This document shows positions 1 through 9,557 of a stretch of DNA of 31,455 bases, piece by piece (position 1 is the first letter of the stretch; each line of letters opens with the position of its first letter). The notes beneath the pieces are model-generated. The model did no database searches. It saw only the letters and a program-made list of their open reading frames with translations, and had not been told where the DNA came from. Made by a program: the position numbers and the translations under genes. The DNA comes from Actinomycetes bacterium (GTDB taxonomy: Bacteria; Actinomycetota; Actinomycetes; S36-B12), in assembly GCA_030425745.1 (NCBI GenBank), contig JAUHZW010000002.1, positions 1 through 31,455 of the forward strand. The letters are read 5' to 3'.

Positions 1-305
1 TCCTCGAGCAGCAGTGACTCCACCGCGTCGGCGAGCAGCAGACCGAGCCCCGGTGCCAGTGCTCGATTGCCGCGCTCCTTGTAGTCCAGGAGGAGTGTCG
101 ATGCGGCGCCCCGGTAGGGCAGGGCATGGCGTCCGGGCACTGTCGGCGACAGCGGGAGATCCGCCGGCACGCAGCGGATGTCCTCCAGACAGGTCGGGCA
201 CAGCGCCCGCCCCGAGATCTCGCACAGGGCGCAGGCGCGCCCGAGTGCAAGGTCGACAGCATCGGTGACGAGCCCGGTGACACGGGGCTCACGGAGGGTG
301 ATCAT
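1..305 (-). CDS. ComF family protein (phosphoribosyltransferase-like), 5' part only
   Basis: The reverse strand reads from an ATG at 305 and runs off the left edge, giving about 101 N-terminal residues. A zinc-ribbon-like pair of CxxC motifs (CALC near residue 30, CPTC near 42) is followed by a segment reading LPYRGAASTLLLDYKERG. That combination is typical of ComF/GntX proteins, whose C-terminal PRTase domain would lie outside the window. ComF proteins are linked to DNA uptake in competent bacteria; the role in actinobacteria is unclear. No in-frame ATG, GTG or TTG lies just upstream of 305, which supports this start, but the Shine-Dalgarno (SD) match is poor. In many actinobacteria comF sits just upstream of hpf and secA in the same direction; here it points away from secA. 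Family assignment is fairly secure, function is not. Confidence 0.8.
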   Translation of the reverse strand, partial: MITLREPRVTGLVTDAVDLALGRACALCEISGRALCPTCLEDIRCVPADLPLSPTVPGRHALPYRGAASTLLLDYKERGNRALAPGLGLLLADAVESLLLE

Positions 306-394
306 GGCCAGATCGTCACCGACTGCAGCCCACCGCGGCGGCCGAGTGACCGGGGTGGGGACGGATGACAGCGGGGGCGGCCGGCTGTGGACAG

Positions 395-412
395 CGGTCC
401 GAGGGGGGACCG
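395..412 (-). terminator. Short stem-loop directly after the GNAT-LuxR stop
   Basis: CGGTCC (395-400) and GGACCG (407-412) are perfect inverted arms around a 6-base loop. The structure abuts the stop codon of the leftward gene at 413-415. There is no T-tract. It may be a weak terminator or mRNA end stabiliser; six GC-rich pairs can also arise by chance at this base composition. Confidence 0.3.
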
Positions 413-1210
413 TCAGGAGGGCAGTGACACCAGGCCGAGTCGCAGCGCCGACACCACGGCCTCCGACCGGGACGAGGCCTGCAGCTTCTCCAGGATGCTC
501 CGCACGTGGTTCTTCACGGTGTTCTCGCTGATGCCCAGTTCGCTCGCGATGGTGCGGTTGGCCTGGCCGAGCGCGAGGTGGTGCAGGACATCCCGCTCTC
601 GGCGGGTGAGGTCCGGGCCCAGATAGTCGCGCCGGGCCTCACCGACCCGGGTGGCGGCCGACAGATCCTCGGGGGTCAGGGTTCCGACCCAGCTGTCGCG
701 TCGCCGCCCGCGCTGGACCCCGTACGCCTCGAAGACATGCGGCGGGATCTGGAATCCCACGCGGCGGGCCGAGCGGAGAGAGGCCTCGTTGCCCACGTAG
801 GCGTGCCACGTGATCACCTGCAGTCGCAGGCTCGAGAAGCCCCAGGCACAGGCCAGCCGAAGGGCACGCTCAGCGTGGCCCGAGCCGCGGGCTCCCGGAG
901 CCAGCAGGTAGCCGACGTCGGCGCCGTCCGCGCCGTCGAGGCGCAGGGTGAGGCTGCCGCACCACCGGTCCTCAGGGACGATCGTGATCGCCCAGGTGGG
1001 TGCGGCCCACCAGGCCTCGTCCGGCTCCTGCCGCGCGACGAACTCCTCCGCGTCGGCCCGACCATAGGGGGAGGGGACGGCTGTCCACCTCGTGATCTGG
1101 GGGTCCTGGCAGGCGCCCGCGATGCCGTCGATGTCGTCCCGGATGAGGGGGCGCAGGGTGACGATGCCGTCGCTCAGGACGGGGCGGGCAGGTCGATCCG
1201 CCGAGGTCAT
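413..1210 (-). CDS. GNAT acetyltransferase fused to a C-terminal LuxR-type HTH
   Basis: A 265-residue protein with two parts. Residues about 12-175 form a RimJ/RimL-like GNAT N-acetyltransferase: beta-strand VGYLLAPGA (99-107) leads into the acetyl-CoA pyrophosphate loop RGSGHA (108-113), then the NEASLRSARRVGF segment (141-153). Residues about 200-262 are a LuxR/GerE helix-turn-helix with LTRRERDVL, the recognition helix ISENTVKNHVRSI and a LGL end. Together they suggest a DNA-binding regulator whose sensory or enzymatic half binds acetyl-CoA; the substrate is unknown. The gene is divergent from secA, with 163 bp between the two starts. The ATG at 1210 gives a complete GNAT N-terminus but has no strong SD. 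Domain calls are confident; the regulatory target is inference. Confidence 0.85.
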   Translation of the reverse strand: MTSADRPARPVLSDGIVTLRPLIRDDIDGIAGACQDPQITRWTAVPSPYGRADAEEFVARQEPDEAWWAAPTWAITIVPEDRWCGSLTLRLDGADGADVGYLLAPGARGSGHAERALRLACAWGFSSLRLQVITWHAYVGNEASLRSARRVGFQIPPHVFEAYGVQRGRRRDSWVGTLTPEDLSAATRVGEARRDYLGPDLTRRERDVLHHLALGQANRTIASELGISENTVKNHVRSILEKLQASSRSEAVVSALRLGLVSLPS

Positions 1211-1234
1211 GCGGGCCAGTCTCGCACTGCAGGC

Positions 1235-1263
1235 GTGGCACGCGGGGAGCAGCCATCTACGAT
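1235..1263 (+). promoter_or_regulatory. Probable secA promoter
   Basis: GTGGCA (1235-1240, four of six matches to TTGACA) and TACGAT (1258-1263, fits the actinobacterial TAnnnT -10) are separated by exactly 17 bp. Transcription would start near 1268-1272, leaving a leader of about 104 nt before the secA start. This is the best sigma-70-type promoter match seen in the window, but it has not been tested. Confidence 0.55.
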
Positions 1264-1265
1264 GG

Positions 1266-1311
1266 GGGTGCGGTCACACGTGCCGCACCCGCGGGGCGCC
1301 CACTGGGCGCC
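1266..1311 (+). promoter_or_regulatory. Two tandem hairpins in the secA leader
   Basis: The first hairpin has perfect 8-bp arms GGGTGCGG (1266-1273) and CCGCACCC (1283-1290) with a 9-nt loop. The second has 7-bp arms GGCGCCC (1295-1301) and GGGCGCC (1305-1311) with a 3-nt loop. Both would lie at the very start of the predicted secA transcript. They overlap a 24-codon reading frame (1268-1342). They could control secA translation or transcript stability; this is inference from sequence alone. Confidence 0.45.
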
Positions 1312-1373
1312 TCGGCCATGCATGCCCTGTGAGCGTGCATGACGGGCAACCGATGAGGGAAGGTCGCATCGCT

Positions 1374-4198
<2,825 letters not shown>

Positions 4199-4202
<4 letters not shown>

Positions 4203-4825
4203 CCGAGCTGCACGGCCGTGGCGACCCACTGGTCGCCACGTGCCTCCAGCCGCAGGGCCATGGCGCGCGAGCGCTGGCTGCCGACCAGCACCGCCGAGGT
4301 CTCGACGACCCCGGGTGCCACCGGGCAGACCCGCACTCCGGTGACGGAGCGAAGGCGCGTGGCGCCGCGGGCCGCGCGTGAGGCGGGGTGCCGCGCCGCC
4401 GACTGCCCGTGCAGTGTCAGGTAGGTCTGCACGTCGCGGCTGACGCGGCCCTGCAGCTGGCCGGGTGGCCGCTCGCCCGCAGCGACCTCGGCGATCGCAC
4501 GCGCCATCCGCTCGGTCCAGCGTCCGGGGTGCTCCATCGTCGGCGAGATGCTGGCCGCCGAGTCGGCCGGTGATGCATCGGGCACCAGGCGCAGGTGGCC
4601 GGAGACGGGCGGCACGGCGGGTACTCCCGGGGCCACGTCGTACTCATAGGGCAGCGTCAGCTGCTGCGTGCCTCCGCCCTTGATCAGGCGGAGTCGGGGC
4701 TGGTCGGCGGGCGCCGGCCGCTGGTGGGTTCCGGTCTGGCGGGCCCCCTGCTCCTCGGTGCTGCCCGACTGCTGGGTCTGGCCGGCCCCCGGTGCGGTCA
4801 CGGACGGGTTCGTCGATGTCGTCAT
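4199..4825 (-). CDS. Rv3235-family protein (DUF6459)
   Basis: A 208-residue protein. The first 90 or so residues are low-complexity and polar (Q, T, P, S rich), followed by a compact C-terminal domain (about 100-205) with WTERMARAIAEVAAGERPP, a QTYLTLHG segment and alternating beta-like stretches ending in GDQWVATAVQLG. This pattern and the position beside secA match the Rv3235 family of actinobacteria. No biochemical function is known to me. The ATG at 4825 is preferred over the GTG at 4828 because the GAGGAAG SD then sits 7 nt away. The stop TAG at 4201-4199 shares a CTAG tetranucleotide with the secA stop, so the two genes converge with a 3-base overlap. Confidence 0.8.
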
Positions 4826-5125
4826 CACGGCACTTCCTCGCGGTTGGGTGGACGTGTCGCGTCGGGGGCCGCGCTCTGTCAGATGTCCACAACGTTAGTT
4901 TGCGTGTGTTTGCTTTTGTATGACACCGATTACCTCGGCGTCAAGGGCCTTGTCAGTGCCGGTGGACAAGTCCCCTCCGCTCGATGCTGCTGAACGGATG
5001 CCGGGGTGATTCCCGAACAATTCATGACCCAAACCTGATGTTTCACCGGTGGTGGAAAGACATCCGGGCCTGTGGACAACCGGATCGAGGGTTTGAGGCG
5101 GGAGCCCCGCGGGAACCCCGTGGGC
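4826..5125. promoter_or_regulatory. Divergent intergenic region with AT-richer core and DnaA-box-like sites
   Basis: About 300 bp without a convincing gene, between the DUF6459 gene and the 5126 gene. The stretch near 4885-4935 is clearly richer in A/T than its surroundings. On the minus strand TAACGT (4897-4892) fits a -10 element for the DUF6459 gene, though no good -35 is seen. Three DnaA-box-like 9-mers lie here: ATGTCCACA (4883-4891), GGTGGACAA (4961-4969) and the exact actinobacterial form TGTGGACAA (5071-5079). Reverse-strand reading frames in this stretch lack a recognisable protein signature. Confidence 0.5.
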
Positions 5126-5683
5126 ATGGAGAACGCACGGACAGGCGACGCCGGTCGCACGGCTGACCGCCGCTGGCGTGGGGCCGAGGGCATGTGGCAG
5201 GAGGCCGCGGCCATCGTCGAGGCGGAGCTGGCCGACGATGCGATGGCCGAGGCATTCGAGGTCTACCGCGCGGAGGTCGCTCGCAGTCGCCTCATCGACC
5301 ACACCGGGTCCGTGCAGGTCACCTTGGTCGGTGGCGCGGTCGTGCGTGGCCTGCTGCTCGGAGAGTCGCCGGTCGCCGACTGCCTGTACGTCCACGGGAT
5401 CGATGGCCCCCACTGGCTGATTCCCGTGGCGGAAGTGCTGATGCTGCGCGGGGGTGTTCCGCGCCTGCGTCCGGAGGTCGAGGGGGAGCAGCGACGTCTC
5501 ACCTCATGGCTGCGCGACCACGAGGCTGAGGTGATCTGGGTCCGGATGCGGGATGCGACCCACCGGCGCGGAGTGCTGGACGCCGTGGCCAGCGATCACG
5601 TCATCCTGACCCTCGCTGGGGAGGATGCCCAGGTGCGCGTGCCCGTCCGGGCTGTCGAGGCGTGGGGCGTGACGGAGGCCTGA
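5126..5683 (+). CDS. Conserved-looking hypothetical protein with two small beta-barrel-like halves
   Basis: A 185-residue protein I cannot assign to a named family. An acidic/Arg N-terminus leads into a helix (MWQEAAAIVEAELADDAMAE, residues 23-42). Two beta-rich modules follow: the first contains GSVQVTLVGG, GLLLGE and HWLIPVAEVLML, the second VIWVRMRD, RRGVLDAVASDHVILTL and VRVPVRAVEAWGV. The paired pattern (short strand, turn, strand, then a hydrophobic-site statement) suggests two related SH3- or Sm-like barrels; this is inference. Start choice is uncertain: ATG 5126 is used, and ATG 5192 (MWQEA) is a reasonable alternative, both with weak SDs. It ends 5 bp before the stop of the convergent HTH gene. 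Confidence 0.65.
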   Translation: MENARTGDAGRTADRRWRGAEGMWQEAAAIVEAELADDAMAEAFEVYRAEVARSRLIDHTGSVQVTLVGGAVVRGLLLGESPVADCLYVHGIDGPHWLIPVAEVLMLRGGVPRLRPEVEGEQRRLTSWLRDHEAEVIWVRMRDATHRRGVLDAVASDHVILTLAGEDAQVRVPVRAVEAWGVTEA

Positions 5684-5688
5684 TCCGG

Positions 5689-5925
5689 TCAGTCCTCGGC
5701 GGTGTCGTCGTCGGCGCCGAAGGGATGCGCCTGGACGAACTCGCGGGTCTGCTCGTACTTGCGGGCGATGAAGTCCTCGAGAGCACTCGCCTCGACGCGC
5801 CACTGGCCCCGTCCACCGATCTTGATGGCCGGGAGGTCACCGCTGCGCACGAGCGCGTACGTCTGGGAGGCGGAGATGTTGAGCGTCTCCGCCACGTCCG
5901 CGAGCGTCAGAAACCGTGAGGTCAC
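5689..5925 (-). CDS. Small HTH_17 (excisionase/AlpA-like) DNA-binding protein
   Basis: A 78-residue protein that is almost entirely one winged HTH of the MerR/excisionase class. Residues 6-53 contain FLTLADVAETLNIS (first helix and turn), SQTYALVRSGDLPAIKIGG (recognition helix and wing entry), QWRVEASALEDFI (wing and final helix). The acidic tail ends DDDTAED. Proteins like this act as small transcription factors or nucleoid-associated regulators (BldC is a well-known relative in class), not necessarily as phage excisionases; no phage genes are nearby. The GTG at 5925 is selected because the domain starts directly after it. It is divergent from the SAF/ATPase/WS-DGAT genes and could regulate them, but no operator is identifiable. 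Confidence 0.85.
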   Translation of the reverse strand: MTSRFLTLADVAETLNISASQTYALVRSGDLPAIKIGGRGQWRVEASALEDFIARKYEQTREFVQAHPFGADDDTAED

Positions 5926-5968
5926 CCCCGAATGGTGCCAAACCGGCGGTGGGGACGCTGCTCGGGCC

Positions 5969-5977
5969 TGTGGATAG
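5969..5977 (+). promoter_or_regulatory. DnaA-box-like 9-mer in the HTH/SAF divergent region
   Basis: TGTGGATAG differs by one base from the DnaA box form TGTGGATAA. It lies in the 160-bp gap between the divergent HTH gene and the SAF-domain gene. A single near-match has low weight; it is recorded because other near-matches occur upstream of other genes in this window. Confidence 0.2.
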
Positions 5978-6085
5978 CCGTTCGCATCGGCTGCGGATCT
6001 GGGTGATCCTCGGAGGCGACGAGCCGTGCGGTGGTCGTGCAGCCCTGCGCGGGTGTCCCGGGAAGTGGCGAGACGGAGGATGACG

Positions 6086-6775
6086 ATGATGCGATGGCCG
6101 CGTCGAGGTGATGAGGAGGTCCGGACGGCTCTGCCCGCGGATCGGGGTGGGGTCCGGCAGAGCGCCGCGCGGTGGTCGGACGCCCGGCTGTGGGGGGCCG
6201 TGGGCCTGATCGGTGTCGCCACCGTCCTCGGGGCGCTGCTGCTGGGGCGTGGAGGTGACACCGTGCTGGTCCTGCGAGCGGATCGGGATCTGGCCGCCGG
6301 CTCACCTCCGGCAGCGGTGTCGGCCGTGCCGGTTCCGCGATCCATCGCGGACGGCTACGTGCCGGCGGACGGCGTGGCCGCTGGGGTCCTGCAGTGGCCG
6401 GTGGCGGCCGGTGACCTGCTCCCGCGGGCTGCCCTGGGGTCAACCACCCCCGCGCGGGTGCGGGGCGTCACGATCCCCGTCGACCCCCTTCATGCTCCGG
6501 CCGATCTGACGGCCGGTGATCTGGTCGATGTGTGGGCCACCCCGGTGTCCCGGGGCGGCCTGGCCACTGCAGGCGACGGCCCGGAGGGCACCGCCCCGCA
6601 GTTGGTCCTGAGCCGAGTGCCGGTCACCGCGGTCTCGACCGAGGGCGTGGGCTTCGGCGGCGGTTGGGGGGTGGAGTTGGCGGTGCCCGAGGCCGACGTG
6701 GCCCGGGCGGTCGCTGCCGGGCGCGCCTCGGTGATCGACCTGGTGACGGTTCCGGCCACAGAGGTCGTGTCATGA
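6086..6775 (+). CDS. SAF-domain membrane protein (CpaB/RcpC-like)
   Basis: A 229-residue protein: basic cytoplasmic N-terminus, one membrane helix (about 34-54, LWGAVGLIGVATVLGALLLG), then a SAF domain (about 57-118, with VLVLRADRDLAAGS, VPRSIADGYVP and WPVAAGDLLPRAAL). A CpaB/RcpC-like segment follows, including VTIPVD and GDLVDVWATP. In tad/flp pilus systems CpaB is an envelope component; here no pilin, CpaF or TadBC genes accompany it. GGAGG at 6075-6079 abuts an ATG at 6080, so ATG 6086 (6-nt spacing) or 6089 is the likely start. The stop overlaps the next gene's ATG (ATGA, 6772-6775), so the two are probably translationally coupled. The actual role in this organism is unknown. Confidence 0.8.
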   Translation: MMRWPRRGDEEVRTALPADRGGVRQSAARWSDARLWGAVGLIGVATVLGALLLGRGGDTVLVLRADRDLAAGSPPAAVSAVPVPRSIADGYVPADGVAAGVLQWPVAAGDLLPRAALGSTTPARVRGVTIPVDPLHAPADLTAGDLVDVWATPVSRGGLATAGDGPEGTAPQLVLSRVPVTAVSTEGVGFGGGWGVELAVPEADVARAVAAGRASVIDLVTVPATEVVS

Positions 6776-8028
6776 CCGAGGTGCTGCTGGCCCTCTCCGG
6801 GCTGCCCGACGAGCCGGACCTTGTGCGAGCCGCCGAGTCGGTCGGCTTGAGGATCGTCCGCCGGTGCGTGGATGCAGTCGATCTGCTCGCTGCGGCCGCG
6901 ATCGCGGACGGCTGCCCCGCCGTGGTCTCGGCCGGGCTGCCACGCCTCACACCGGACGTCGTGGCCCGCCTCGGTGGCCGACCCGTCATCGGGATCGCCG
7001 CGGACGCGCTCGGTGTGCAGCGACTCGAGCGCTCAGGCGTGGATCCCGTGATCGTCACCGCTCCGGCCGCGCAGACGACGATGCAGCAGGTCGCGGACGT
7101 CTGCGCTGCTGCGCGCTCGACACCAGCAGCCGGGCCTGCGCCGGATCCTGTCGCACCGCCCGCGGCCCCTCCCGCTCCCACCTCGGACGCTGGCGGGTCA
7201 GACGGCGGGTCAGGCGGCGGGCCGGAGGAGGTGCCCGATCCTCCACGCGGTCGCGTGATCGCCGTATGGGGTCCGCTCGGATCCCCGGGGCGGACGACGA
7301 TCGCACTCGGCATGGCCGAGCAGCTGGCCGGGGAGGGGCACCGGGTGTGCCTGGTCGATGCCGACACCTACGGACCGTCGGTCACGCTGGCTCTCGGGCT
7401 GCTCGAGGATGCCAGCGGACTGATCGTCGCCTGTCGGCATGCCGATGCCGGTTCCCTCTCACCCCAGACGCTCGCATCGCTGACGATGACAGTCCCGGTG
7501 CGGGGGACGGGGCAGTGGCGGGTGCTCGGCGGACTCCCGGCTCCAGAGCGGTGGCGTGAACTGCGTCGCACGGCCCTCGACCGCATCTGGCCGGCCGCTC
7601 GGGGCGTCTTCGACGCAACGGTGGTCGACGTCGGCTTCTGCCTGGAGTCCGACGGTGAGACCGGTGCCTGGGCCCGGGAGCGCAACGCGGCGGCGTTGTC
7701 CGCGGTCGCAGGGGCCGATCACATCGTGGCCGTGGGCGACACCTCGGTGGTGGGTGCCGCCCGGCTGGCCGGGACGATCGCGCGACTGCGTGAGGTCGCA
7801 CCGACCGCATCGGTGAGCCTCATCCGCAACCGGGCCCGGGGCTCCGCAGCGCAGTGGCGGGAGGCGGTCGGGCACCTGCTGCCGCAGGCGCCCGTGGTCG
7901 ATGTCCCTGCCGACGAGCGCGCCGTCGCCGCGTGCTGGGCCCGTGGCCGAAGTCTGGACGAGGGGGCACGTCGGTCCCGGATTCGTCGGGCAATGGAGCA
8001 GGTTGCCGCGACCGCCGTGTCAGAATAG
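6772..8028 (+). CDS. MinD/CpaE-like P-loop ATPase with atypical Walker A
   Basis: A 418-residue protein. Residues about 1-115 form a receiver-like or variable N-terminal domain (PVIGIAADALGVQRLERSGVD), joined by a Pro/Gly/Asp linker (about 118-160) to a ParA/MinD-type domain. The P-loop reads GPLGSPGRTT (167-176), so the canonical KGGxGKT lysines are both absent and Arg174 occupies the Walker A lysine site. The switch I-like VDADTYGPS (195-203) and a Walker B-like VVDVGF (284-289) are present. By family, such proteins position envelope machines; the partner here is the coupled SAF protein. ATP hydrolysis cannot be assumed. An inverted repeat CGGGA-TCG-TCCCG (8051-8063) lies between this gene and the next. 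Confidence 0.8.
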   Translation: MTEVLLALSGLPDEPDLVRAAESVGLRIVRRCVDAVDLLAAAAIADGCPAVVSAGLPRLTPDVVARLGGRPVIGIAADALGVQRLERSGVDPVIVTAPAAQTTMQQVADVCAAARSTPAAGPAPDPVAPPAAPPAPTSDAGGSDGGSGGGPEEVPDPPRGRVIAVWGPLGSPGRTTIALGMAEQLAGEGHRVCLVDADTYGPSVTLALGLLEDASGLIVACRHADAGSLSPQTLASLTMTVPVRGTGQWRVLGGLPAPERWRELRRTALDRIWPAARGVFDATVVDVGFCLESDGETGAWARERNAAALSAVAGADHIVAVGDTSVVGAARLAGTIARLREVAPTASVSLIRNRARGSAAQWREAVGHLLPQAPVVDVPADERAVAACWARGRSLDEGARRSRIRRAMEQVAATAVSE

Positions 8029-8090
8029 ATACCGGCGAGTAGCTTCGGAGCGGGATCGTCCCGTCCGTCGTCGGACTGCAGGAGGTGCGT

Positions 8091-9557
8091 GTGCCCAGTC
8101 GCATGTCGGCCTTCGATGCGTCCTTCCTGTTCATGGAGACGCCCAGCACTCCCATGCATGCCGGTGGCGTCGCGATCTTCCGACCCCCGTCCGCTGGCTT
8201 CGACCATGAGCAGCTGGTGCGCCTGATCAGCCAGCGACTTCCCTACGTGCCGCGGTACCGGCAGCGGGTGCGTGACGTCCCGTTCGGCGTCGCTCGGCCG
8301 GTCTGGGTCGATGACGAGGACTTCGACGTCACGTACCACGTGCGCCGGTCGGCGCTGCCGAAGCCCGGATCCGTCCAGCAGCTCGACGAGCTGGTGGCCC
8401 GCATCATGAGCCGCCCCCTCGACCGAAGCCGCCCCCTGTGGGAGATGTACCTCGTGGAGGGGCTGGCGGACGGCAACTTCGCGATCATCACCAAGAGCCA
8501 TGAGGCGCTCGTCGACGGGCTCTCAGCGGTCGACATCGCGCAGGTGATGCTCGACCCGACGGACGAGGTATCGAGCGTTCCGGCCGACAGCTGGCGGCCG
8601 CGACGCGAACCCACGGATGTCGAGCTGCTGTCACAGGCGTTCACCGAGATCAGCACGCGACCGGCAGCGGCATTCGATGCGGTGCGCGACACGGCCAAGG
8701 ACCTCTCCCACACCGTCACTCGGCTGGGGGAGAAGGCCGCCGGGGTGGTGTCGGCAGCACTGGCGATCGCGCGGACCCCGGTGACCAGCCCGCTGAACGT
8801 CACGATCGGCGAGCAGCGGCGCTTCGCCACGGTCGACCTCTCGCTCGCGGACCTCAAGCAGGTGCGTCGATCCTTCGGCGGGACGATCAACGACGTGATC
8901 GTCGGGGTCATCACCGGTGGCCTGCGCTCGTGGCTCCAGGCCCGCGGGCACCCGGTGCGGCAGGGCGACGCACTGCGCGCCATGCTCCCGATGAGCATCG
9001 CGGTGCCGGCCGCCGACTCCGGCCATGCCGGCGGAAACCGGGTCTCGGCGACGCTGGTCGAACTGCCGGTCGGTGAGGGCGACCCCGCCATCCGTCTGCA
9101 GCAGATCAGCTACCAGCTCGCCTTCCTCGATGAGAGCTCGCACTTCGTCGGTGCAGACGCCATCGTCGACATCGCCGGATTCGGCCCACCCACACTTCAT
9201 GCCCTCGGTTCGCGGGTCGGGTCGACGGTGTCCAGCCGGCTGTACAACCTGGTCATCACCAACGTGCCCGGGCCGCAGCGTCCGCTCTATGCCGCCGGAT
9301 CCCGCATGCTCGCGGCCTATCCGGTGGTGCCGCTGACGCAGAATCAGGCCTTGAGCATCGGCGTGATCTCGTACGACGGGGGCGTGTACATCGGCCTCTA
9401 CGGAGACCGTGACGCCCTGCCCGACATCGCCCTGCTGAGCGACTGCCTGCGGGAGGCTGCCGACGAACTCGTCGAACGGTCCCGGTCGGCTCACCGACCC
9501 CTGCGGGTGGTCACGACGGAGGACCCGGCCGCAGGGCAGGCCGAGGGCTCGGCATGA
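8091..9557 (+). CDS. Wax ester synthase/diacylglycerol acyltransferase (WS/DGAT) family protein
   Basis: A 488-residue protein with the WS/DGAT fold: MSAFDASFLFMETPSTPMHAGGVAIF at the N-terminus, a PLDRSRPLWEMYLVEGL segment (109-125), the active-site region KSHEALVDG (135-143), INDVIVGVITGGLRSWL and the C-terminal NVPGPQRPLYAAG. The family transfers fatty acyl groups from acyl-CoA to diacylglycerol or fatty alcohol. The normal HHxxxDG motif here is H137-E138-A-L-V-D142-G143, so the second histidine, the proposed general base, is Glu. Either this clade tolerates the change or activity differs. GTG 8091 has GGAGG (8081-8085) 5 nt upstream; GTG 8085 and ATG 8103 are alternatives. Its stop overlaps the patatin start (ATGA, 9554-9557). 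Confidence 0.9.
   Translation: MPSRMSAFDASFLFMETPSTPMHAGGVAIFRPPSAGFDHEQLVRLISQRLPYVPRYRQRVRDVPFGVARPVWVDDEDFDVTYHVRRSALPKPGSVQQLDELVARIMSRPLDRSRPLWEMYLVEGLADGNFAIITKSHEALVDGLSAVDIAQVMLDPTDEVSSVPADSWRPRREPTDVELLSQAFTEISTRPAAAFDAVRDTAKDLSHTVTRLGEKAAGVVSAALAIARTPVTSPLNVTIGEQRRFATVDLSLADLKQVRRSFGGTINDVIVGVITGGLRSWLQARGHPVRQGDALRAMLPMSIAVPAADSGHAGGNRVSATLVELPVGEGDPAIRLQQISYQLAFLDESSHFVGADAIVDIAGFGPPTLHALGSRVGSTVSSRLYNLVITNVPGPQRPLYAAGSRMLAAYPVVPLTQNQALSIGVISYDGGVYIGLYGDRDALPDIALLSDCLREAADELVERSRSAHRPLRVVTTEDPAAGQAEGSA

Noticed and set aside
4895..5413. A 172-codon reverse-strand frame across the 4.8-5.4 kb control region
   Set aside because: It covers the intergenic region and half of the 5126 gene, has no family signature, and conflicts with the more protein-like forward frame.
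5689..5925. Excisionase as a sign of an integrated phage or element
   Set aside because: No integrase, attachment-site repeats or phage genes are near. Small HTH_17 proteins are common chromosomal regulators in actinobacteria.
6086..8028. A tad/flp pilus locus
   Set aside because: Only CpaB- and CpaE-like genes are present. No pilin, prepilin peptidase, CpaF or TadB/C is found in the window.
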